The translations under genes were made by a program, and so were the position numbers. From the NCBI GenBank assembly GCA_900544455.1, contig UQVJ01000004.1:1-51167 (forward strand): DNA of 51,167 bases, read 5' to 3'. Below, piece by piece: positions 7,801-13,547 of the stretch. Each line of letters begins with the position of its first letter. Position 1 is the stretch's first letter. The notes under the pieces were generated by a model. That model searched no databases, had not been told where the DNA came from, and saw only the letters and a program-made list of their open reading frames with translations. Source of the stretch: an uncultured Eggerthella sp. GTDB taxonomy: Bacteria; Actinomycetota; Coriobacteriia; Coriobacteriales; Eggerthellaceae.

Positions 7801-10800
7801 GTGGTTGTCGTCAGCTGGCCGTTGCCGTCGTCGGCAACATCGATGGTCACAACATGGTTCGCCCCGTCGTAGTACAGGCCTGTAGCCTCAACGTACCAAA
7901 GCCCTGTTGCCTGGTCCTGAACTGCTCCTTCGGGAATTACTTCCTTAACCGTGAACTCGAAGTGCTTGCCGCTATCGGCCTGGGTAAAGGTGTGTCCCGC
8001 GATCTTTGTCATCACATCGGCAATGCCCTCGGCGCGATCATTCGGGTTGGTGAACTGCTTGTCGCTGTCAGCAAGAAGTGTCGCAGAAGCATCGTCTTTG
8101 CCTTCAATAACGAAGTTGAATTCTCCAGCCTTCATGTCGCGGCCGGTCAAAGTCTTTTCAACCTGAATGCCGTTATACGTGCTGCTCGTTGCGTACTTGT
8201 TGGTGAACGCTACCGCACCATTCGGATAGGCCACCTCGGCCTTGAGCGAACCGGTATGGTCGTCGGTCACCGTCACCTTCACCGTTTTGGTGCTGCGATC
8301 GAACTGCATGCCTTTTTCATCGGTAGCAGGAACAGCCTCACCCTTCCACGTGGTCTCATTCACGTTGAAGGTGTATTCGCCCGGCTTGGTAAAGGTCATC
8401 TCATCGAAGCTGAAGCCCTTCGCTTCATCGGCCTGGGCGCCCGATACAGTTGCCGCACTGGGCATCTTTACGGTGCCAGCGTCTACCGCGTTCTGGGTGG
8501 CTGCATCGGCAGCAGAAAGCTCGAATCCGAAGGTTTCGTTAGCTGCCATGTCGCGGCCCGTCAAAGTCTTGGAGCCGTTAATGACAGCCGTTGCAGCGGC
8601 GGGCGCATAGCTGTTGCTGAAACGGAACATGGACGTATTGCCTTCGCCTGGGGCAGCGGCGAGGAGATTGTTGCTGTACTTAGCATCCAGAACAAGCGTA
8701 CCGTTGTCGTCCTTGATCTTCACCGTTACCGTCCAGACGGTTTTGTCGTACTCCACACCCGCAGGATCAAAACTCTGGTCGGCCAGAACGTCTCGCACAG
8801 CACGCCATTTGCCGTCAACCTGCACTACTTCAACGATCTTGTATTCGAATGTCGCTTCATGCGTAACCGGATCCAGATCGTTGAAGGTAAACGTTGCCTG
8901 CGGGAACGCAATGCTGCCGTCCGCCTCTACTTCGGTGAGCGCACCATACCACGTTTCGCCCTTGTATTCGTTCACCACTGTTTGTGCGCCAGGCTGCTTT
9001 GGCAGCGGAGCTTTATCATCGGTCGTGCAGGCAATTACATGGAACATGCCCGCTTCAAGCGGACGGGAACCAGTAGTGTCCGTGTACAGCTTTTCACCAA
9101 ATGGAGTCCATTTCACCTCCTGGGTGTTGTATTCGTTTACGAACTTCGCAACATCAGTAACTTCAGGGTTGTTCAGCTGCACGCCATCGTCGGCAAGTTT
9201 CTTGGTCAGCTGGGACTCAACCTTCAGCTCGCCGGTGTGGTTTTCATCGGTAACGGTCACAACAACCTCATACAGCGCTCGCGATGCGCTCACGCCAGGA
9301 TTTAATACGCTGAGTGATTTCGATTCACGAATCTCGTAGGTGTATACGCCAGGCTTGGTATACGTAATGTCGCCAAAGCTAAACGAAACCGGAGTATCAG
9401 CCGGAGTTCCTTCGGGCTGGGTTACCTCAACGGTTGCTTTACCGTCGATGGCACCTTCAGGCATAGGAACACCGACGGAGCCTACAGATGCTTCCAAAAG
9501 GAACGTGAATTTATCGGTGCTGTTCCAGCTGCGGCCCGTAAGCACCTTTTCGCCCTTAAGGGAATCCTCGCCCTTAAGCGTACCCGATGCGCTGTAGGTA
9601 TTCACCACTTTCGCATTTACCGTTCCACCAGCTGTAATAGTGCCCGTAAGGTCTGTTCCAGCTTGGGTGAATCCAGCACGATCAGATTCGGTAACCGTGT
9701 AGCTCCAACCGCCAGCAAGGCCATACACGTACAGCGTTTCGCCTGCCTTCAGGTTGTGGCTTGCCTTGCCCTCTTCGTTAAACGGCAGGGTAAATGCGTC
9801 ACCCTGCTGCTCGCCGTTGGCGTTCTTCACCACAGCGCTAAAGCTCTTGGTTGCGGCATCGGGCATATTAATAGTGAACTCGAACGAATCGTTTGCGAAG
9901 TCGTCAGCACTGTACCCTTCGGGTACCTCCAGCTGCTTGGTCACTGCAAGCGTACCGGGAAGGTCAACGGAAAGCTTGCCGTTGTTGCCCAAGTAGGCCC
10001 CAACCTGGCCTGCACCAACCCATTTCGGGTTCAGCACGTCATTGGCGGTTCCCGTGGCGTTGTTATCTTTCGCTTTGTACAGGTTGTTAAGGTAGGTCAG
10101 TCGAGCAGTGCCGGCCTTGAAGTAGGCACCTTGGTTGTTCACCCCGATGGAGCCCTCGATAGCCTCGGCATCAGCGCCGTCAAAGCTTATGACCTTTTCC
10201 TTCTCCTCCACGGCGCCGCTACCCGCATCCGTCATTTCGTAGTACGAGCACTTGTACCAATAGGTATTACCCGCAACCACCTGATGGGCGCGCTGAGTGC
10301 ACGATTCATCAGTATAGATAGGCGTGTCGCTGGTGAAGTAATAGTAGATGTTGTCGTTTGAGGGCTCGAAGTTCGCAATGGTGTTGCCCAGGTAGCCCTG
10401 TTTCCAGTCGTTGCTGTAGAACGAAGCCTTGCCTTCCTGGGAGTTCGCCTGCAGGTACTCCGACATGGCGTCATCGGGGTTTGCCAACAGGCTTTCCACC
10501 CCAGGCTTCAGGCTCGACGTGTACACAACATTAATCGGCTTGGTGTCCGAAACTGTCATGGTCATAGACTTTTGGTCCACGTTGTAGCTACGCAGGGGGA
10601 TCAGCGCTGCCGGCACCTTCACCTGAACCTTGTCGCCGACGGCAAGGTCAGTAGACTTGGTTACCGTGATCACCACGTTGTCCAAGTTTACGCTCTTGTC
10701 GCCCATGGCTACCGTGCCGTCGAAGGCGTACGTATCCACATTACCTGCAGTGGTTTTCGTGGGATTTTCGAAAGTCTGCCCGTTCAGCGCAATGGCCTTG

Positions 10801-12020
10801 AAGCTATCAACCTGCATATAGGCGCCCAACGCGTCATCGAAGGTAATGTAGCCGCTCGTATGCTCAGCGCCCTCAGTGGCGCTCGTCGGGTAGCCCGACC
10901 CCTTAACTATCTCGGAAGAAATGTCATCGAATACCTTTTTCAGCTCATCAGCGTTCGTGGCAGACTTGTAGAAGTCGGAACCATCGGGACGCGTACCCAG
11001 GTTCCAATCCCAGCCTCCCCAGAATCCGCTGTTCTGGGTATAGGCGGCTTCAGGGTAGTTGCTGGAAACCGCATGCATGAATTTGTTTTCGTTGCTTGCT
11101 CCCGAAGGATCAGCAGAGGGATCTGCACCGCTGAAGATGCCAACGGTATACACGGTGGCTTTTTTATCCTTCATGGCTTTCGCTGCGGATACCGCGCTGC
11201 TGGCAACCTCCGACTCGAATCCGCTAGAAGAAGTAGGCGAACCGTCGGTGAAGAAGATAACGATCTTCTTGGCATCTTCGCGGTTAGAGGTTTGGCTATC
11301 GGCAAGCTGCAAGCCGTAGTCGGCACGCGTGGAACCGGCGGGGTTGATGGAGTTAATGGTGTTCCTGAATGCGGCCGCATCCGTGCAAGGGGACATGGCC
11401 TTCATAACCTGGCTGTAGTTGTATGTGTATCCACCTTCGCGGTACGTGTCGTTGCCTACAGCAGCAGATTTATTGCCCGAAAACTTCACGATGGAAACCT
11501 GATGCTGCTTTGATGAATCGGAGATGCTCTGGTTCTGCTTGGCAATCGTGGTCACGAAGTCATTTGCCGCGTCCTTCAATGCGTCAATGCGCTTCGTATT
11601 GTCATTGCGATTCATGGGATCATCCATCGACCCCGAAGCATCCAGCACCAGCACAATGTCGAGCGGCGTGGTGGACGTGGATTTCACATTCGAAGTGGAC
11701 GAGAGCGCCGAAAGAGCCGTTATGAACGCTGAATCATCCCCGCGATTAATGACGCTTCCGCTGCTCGTGGTAATTGTGTCGGTTGATACGGTTTTGTCCG
11801 TCCATATTCGACCGATGTTTGCGGTGTTAGGCGTTTCGCCGCCAAGAATTGCTGCCCAATCGTCCATGGAAGACGGATCTGCCACGGAAGCCGCCCCCCC
11901 CCGCATGGAATGGTTGCCGCCCTCGTCGTCTGCAAAGGCAAAGCTGCCGCCCAAGCATATAAGAGCAAGCGCTAAGGCCATTGCCAGTAATGGTCGTTTC
12001 GCTTCATCGTTGATCCCCAA
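4872..12020 (-). CDS. Giant VWA and multi-isopeptide-domain surface protein (start codon frameshifted or TTG)
   Basis: The frame encodes 2382 residues. A signal peptide (about 14-30, LAMALALALICLGGSFAFA) precedes a von Willebrand A domain at about 121-372, with the metal site DASGS at 127-131, Thr231 and FTDG near 257-260. A linking domain runs to about 685. Eleven Spy0128/FctA-like domains follow, beginning near residues 687, 820, 968, 1145, 1283, 1434, 1572, 1723, 1858, 2097 and 2211. Most have a KxLTGR-type Lys strand, a central Glu and an end strand F-x-N-x-Y, the Lys/Glu/Asn set that forms autocatalytic isopeptide bonds. The tail is SSSAKTGD, an Ala-rich membrane helix and SHRKKGKHAKS. 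The only upstream in-frame start is TTG at 12020. The better-placed ATG at 12007 (GGGGA 6 bases upstream) is one base out of frame, so expression may be off. It is probably a tip adhesin or giant pilus-like stalk. Confidence 0.8.
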   Translation of the reverse strand: MGINDEAKRPLLAMALALALICLGGSFAFADDEGGNHSMRGGAASVADPSSMDDWAAILGGETPNTANIGRIWTDKTVSTDTITTSSGSVINRGDDSAFITALSALSSTSNVKSTSTTPLDIVLVLDASGSMDDPMNRNDNTKRIDALKDAANDFVTTIAKQNQSISDSSKQHQVSIVKFSGNKSAAVGNDTYREGGYTYNYSQVMKAMSPCTDAAAFRNTINSINPAGSTRADYGLQLADSQTSNREDAKKIVIFFTDGSPTSSSGFESEVASSAVSAAKAMKDKKATVYTVGIFSGADPSADPSGASNENKFMHAVSSNYPEAAYTQNSGFWGGWDWNLGTRPDGSDFYKSATNADELKKVFDDISSEIVKGSGYPTSATEGAEHTSGYITFDDALGAYMQVDSFKAIALNGQTFENPTKTTAGNVDTYAFDGTVAMGDKSVNLDNVVITVTKSTDLAVGDKVQVKVPAALIPLRSYNVDQKSMTMTVSDTKPINVVYTSSLKPGVESLLANPDDAMSEYLQANSQEGKASFYSNDWKQGYLGNTIANFEPSNDNIYYYFTSDTPIYTDESCTQRAHQVVAGNTYWYKCSYYEMTDAGSGAVEEKEKVISFDGADAEAIEGSIGVNNQGAYFKAGTARLTYLNNLYKAKDNNATGTANDVLNPKWVGAGQVGAYLGNNGKLSVDLPGTLAVTKQLEVPEGYSADDFANDSFEFTINMPDAATKSFSAVVKNANGEQQGDAFTLPFNEEGKASHNLKAGETLYVYGLAGGWSYTVTESDRAGFTQAGTDLTGTITAGGTVNAKVVNTYSASGTLKGEDSLKGEKVLTGRSWNSTDKFTFLLEASVGSVGVPMPEGAIDGKATVEVTQPEGTPADTPVSFSFGDITYTKPGVYTYEIRESKSLSVLNPGVSASRALYEVVVTVTDENHTGELKVESQLTKKLADDGVQLNNPEVTDVAKFVNEYNTQEVKWTPFGEKLYTDTTGSRPLEAGMFHVIACTTDDKAPLPKQPGAQTVVNEYKGETWYGALTEVEADGSIAFPQATFTFNDLDPVTHEATFEYKIVEVVQVDGKWRAVRDVLADQSFDPAGVEYDKTVWTVTVKIKDDNGTLVLDAKYSNNLLAAAPGEGNTSMFRFSNSYAPAAATAVINGSKTLTGRDMAANETFGFELSAADAATQNAVDAGTVKMPSAATVSGAQADEAKGFSFDEMTFTKPGEYTFNVNETTWKGEAVPATDEKGMQFDRSTKTVKVTVTDDHTGSLKAEVAYPNGAVAFTNKYATSSTYNGIQVEKTLTGRDMKAGEFNFVIEGKDDASATLLADSDKQFTNPNDRAEGIADVMTKIAGHTFTQADSGKHFEFTVKEVIPEGAVQDQATGLWYVEATGLYYDGANHVVTIDVADDGNGQLTTTTKVDGQETNVVSFANKYRAQNVSFDTATAHLNKILQGRDWIENDSFDFTITALDGAPMPKRDGNEVSSATVKSPNSKDGDSVSFDFGQIEFTSDMVKDAPGHKRTFTYEVTENAGDLPGIQYSDNKAVIKITVSDNGQGKLVASATTQNGTFVNRYSAELNYTAAGGLNLAKKLTGRDMTDGQFTIKITPNDEASAGLFGLSGEGREVSMPAANDRVQVTKSALTGDVVLTQQDAGKTYSYKVVEQGTAPSGYTYDTAERTVTITVESDPANGTLKATTVVSGGPDGTKTYVYSSNAVGTQKKAVVPFNNSYAASGEVGITATKSLTGRSLTDGEFDFALKYFSGIEDVAAATNDASGNVDFGSIKYTTEGLAKLVADGHAVKTVKDGKPAWKIDYVAYEKTDVLPGGVSAQTQPIVFTVMVVDNGDGTLAATANMGNGLVFENVYSTGGPIEMGLSGIKNLKAGEGLTPASIEGKFTFTVTSDDAAAPMPEHVTATNDANGNVDFGNIKFTLDDLNKALGTNGTRAADADDETKGASSEEAATDAAGQSASDQGSAAGADSEEQGNAAASDGTEQGQGVAVVTGEGTGAASVSTAANKVAGAEDADQASAQNDEPATRAGVVRSHTFTYKVTESGSADGVTNDTETKTVSFKVTDDGNGKLTVERLGAASDPAFTFTNTYSVQPVDSSVTDQVTVTKNLTGRDMKAGEFEFQLLDGTNVVATGTNDASGKVTLSPITYTKPGTYNYTLCEVGGGSQKAGVQYDGSTFAVTTTVTDNGNGTLSVAHKVDNDANTVGFTNSYTPAATSVTLGASKVLNGKSLDAEEFTFVLTDEGGEQVTATNDANGMVVFPAIQYGEAGKYQYTIAEVKGDESDVTYDESKYAVTVTVEDDREGSLVATVAYEGGNAPVFTNTYNAPEAPASPGDGPASVVEALVSSSAKTGDYLLVIAGVAAAVAAAAAAVAVVSHRKKGKHAKS
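5943..6235 (-). repeat. Low-complexity acidic insert inside domain 9 of the giant protein
   Basis: This stretch encodes about 97 residues (1930-2026) rich in Ala, Ser, Asp, Glu, Gln and Gly (for example AADADDETKGASSEEAATDA). It interrupts an isopeptide domain that is otherwise continuous. The matching domain of the 415-residue paralogue has only about ten residues (DVDSDSAEKA) there. It is probably a disordered loop or spacer. Confidence 0.7.
11894..11902 (-). repeat. G9 homopolymer tract in the 5' coding region of the giant surface protein
   Basis: Nine consecutive G on the coding strand span codons 40-43 (Arg-Gly-Gly-Ala), eleven codons after the signal peptide cleavage site. Tracts of this length near the 5' end of surface-protein genes are classic sites of slipped-strand phase variation. 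In this sequence the tract keeps the downstream frame open. Confidence 0.75.
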
Positions 12021-12080
12021 TCTTGCTTTCGTTTGCTAGAGAATGCCTCTCCCGATGCTGCCGAGCTTTCAACACCAAGG

Positions 12081-12152
12081 GATATCTGCGTACCGTCCAA
12101 CCCACTTTTTCCGTGCGAAGAAGGGCACTTCAATTGAATCATCGCAGATATC
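12081..12152 (-). promoter_or_regulatory. Structured 5' leader of the giant gene
   Basis: A perfect 10-bp inverted repeat, GATATCTGCG/CGCAGATATC (12081-12090 and 12143-12152), encloses about 52 bases within the ~170-base untranslated leader. A second pair, GTTCGTA/TACGAAC, lies just upstream. I do not recognise a known riboswitch in it. Confidence 0.4.
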
Positions 12153-12193
12153 GGGCCTGTTCGTAATGGTCGTATATACGAACTCCTCTCCTC

Positions 12194-12267
12194 TTTATAG
12201 CAAGAAAAATGGTATGCTGGCCAAAAAAATTGGGTTACGCGCCATGTTTTTGGACTAAAGACCAATT
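12194..12267 (-). promoter_or_regulatory. Promoter and upstream box of the giant surface protein gene
   Basis: TTGGCC (12219-12224) and TATAAA (12194-12199) or CTATAA one base upstream are spaced 18-19 bp. Upstream at 12229-12267 lies AATTGGTCTTTAGTCCAAAA, then ACA, a variable spacer and TAACCCAAT, nearly identical to the box at 4725-4764. The conserved CCATTT between -35 and -10 is also shared with that promoter. Confidence 0.6.
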
Positions 12268-12280
12268 CACGCTAAAAATG

Positions 12281-12309
12281 GGAGATGGAGACAGGTACCA
12301 GGTTCCCGC
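12281..12309 (-). repeat. GGTACC-centred short repeat, copy 2 (inverted)
   Basis: On the minus strand it reads GCGGGAACCTGGTACCTGTC followed by TCCATCTCC, matching copy 1 with few changes. With copy 3 (12378-12407) it forms about 22-bp arms around a 70-bp core that contains a terminator. Confidence 0.6.
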
Positions 12310-12310
12310 T

Positions 12311-12339
12311 AAAAGGGGCTGCCGGAAATCCGACAGCCC
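12311..12339 (-). terminator. Intrinsic terminator of the bactofilin-like gene
   Basis: GGGCTGTCGG/CCGGCAGCCC (one mismatch, loop ATTT) is followed on the minus strand by CCTTTTAG. It lies about 60 bp past the stop codon, between the two inverted GGTACC repeats. Confidence 0.75.
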
Positions 12340-12377
12340 TTAAACGCTCATTGTTGGCAGCGGCCCAAAACCGAGAA

Positions 12378-12407
12378 CGGGAATCTGGTACCTGGCCCTA
12401 TTTTTCC
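12378..12407 (+). repeat. GGTACC-centred short repeat, copy 3
   Basis: CGGGAATCTGGTACCTGGCC followed by CTATTTTTCC. It overlaps the last codons and stop of the bactofilin-like gene, just as copy 1 abuts the stop of the giant gene. Both lie in the same orientation relative to the gene end. Confidence 0.55.
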
Positions 12408-13537
12408 ACCCGCTTGTCCAAGAAACTTTGCGTAAGGTAGCCCGCAATGAAAATGGAGCATACGGTTGGCACCACGAAGAACAGATATGGGATATAGCAA
12501 ACAGCGGTAAGGACGAGCGTTCCTATCACACCCGCGCCCAAAGGCGCCATGCCCCCGAACAGGCGGCGCCCCAACACGTAGCCGGCAAACGGGATGGAAA
12601 ACATCCACAACACCGCAATGAAAATGAATATCAGCGCAGAAATGGGGGCCGTAACAAGCGGGAACAGCAGGAAGAATCCCAACAGGGGCAGCACGAAAAA
12701 CGCCACAAAGCCCAACATGAACATGCGCGAAAGCTTCGTTTCCGTAAGCTTGACGGCGCCTTCCATTGCGCCCTTAATCAAGAAGAAGAACAGCAGCACC
12801 AGAAAGGCATGGGCAATGCACGAAAACAGCAGCGGCCCAATCACGGAAAACGAGTTCGGTTCCGATTCTTCAGAAACGGCAGAAACCAGGGCGTCGTCAA
12901 CATAGCTTACGTTGGGAACGTTGGCGCCTTCTTCGATGGTAACCTGCGCATTGTTCGGCACCCTAAGCGTGCCGCCCACCGTGGTACCCTTCGAAACGTT
13001 TACCGTACCCGCCGAAACGTTAACATCACCTGCATAGAATCCGGCAAGGTTAACCGTACCTGCAGCAAAAGCCGCGCCCTCATAGGTTCCCGATACGTTC
13101 ACAATCGAACCGGCTGCGTACACGCCGCAGGCGGAAACATCGGATGCGATAGACACATTCTGCCCAGCAACGGTGATGTTGTTCCCAACCGTCGTCGAAG
13201 AAACGTTGACAGTCTGGCCTGCCGCACGCAAGCTACCGTGAATAGCAGAAGAAGCCACGTTCAACGTGCTGCCAGCAAGCAAAGCGCTGCCGCCGGTTCC
13301 GCCGCCTACTTCAAGGCCCCTGGCGTTCAACGTGTCTCCCGCCCAGTACAGGTCGCGCTCAACAGTAAGATTCAGCGCATCGCGCTCCATAAGGAAAGCG
13401 TTTCCCGTATAGGTGTCAACGTAGCTCGTGCTTTCCGCCGTTCCCTTGTCGAACGCCGAATTGGCTGCAAACGCCACGGCGGGCATGCAGAGCACTAAAG
13501 CAAGTGCGGCAACAACAACCAGCAGCTTTTTTCGCAT
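12398..13537 (-). CDS. Polymer-forming (bactofilin-like) exported membrane protein
   Basis: This is a 379-residue protein. It has a signal peptide (RKKLLVVVAALALVLC, cleavage after VAFA near residue 24). At about 60-205 it has a run of short beta-repeats with hydrophobic/Gly/Asn periodicity (AGSTLNV, AAGQTVNV, AGQNVSI, AAGSIVNV, AAGTVNL, SAGTVNV) that predicts a beta-helix as in bactofilins. The C-terminal half (about 233-372) is hydrophobic with four or five membrane helices and ends LDKRVEK. It probably forms an ordered outer-face assembly anchored in the membrane. The start lies 10 bp after the menE/C stop, so it may be read from the men operon, and a terminator follows. The specific role is unknown. 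Confidence 0.75.
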   Translation of the reverse strand: MRKKLLVVVAALALVLCMPAVAFAANSAFDKGTAESTSYVDTYTGNAFLMERDALNLTVERDLYWAGDTLNARGLEVGGGTGGSALLAGSTLNVASSAIHGSLRAAGQTVNVSSTTVGNNITVAGQNVSIASDVSACGVYAAGSIVNVSGTYEGAAFAAGTVNLAGFYAGDVNVSAGTVNVSKGTTVGGTLRVPNNAQVTIEEGANVPNVSYVDDALVSAVSEESEPNSFSVIGPLLFSCIAHAFLVLLFFFLIKGAMEGAVKLTETKLSRMFMLGFVAFFVLPLLGFFLLFPLVTAPISALIFIFIAVLWMFSIPFAGYVLGRRLFGGMAPLGAGVIGTLVLTAVCYIPYLFFVVPTVCSIFIAGYLTQSFLDKRVEK

Positions 13538-13547
13538 GGCAAAAACT

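Noticed and set aside
12081..12152. c-di-GMP or other known riboswitch upstream of the giant gene
   Set aside because: The conserved core sequences of the classes I know are absent; only inverted repeats are seen.
12428..13498. Plus-strand open frame opposite the bactofilin-like gene
   Set aside because: Its Arg/Asn/Glu-rich sequence mirrors the repeat codons of the real gene; no start signals.
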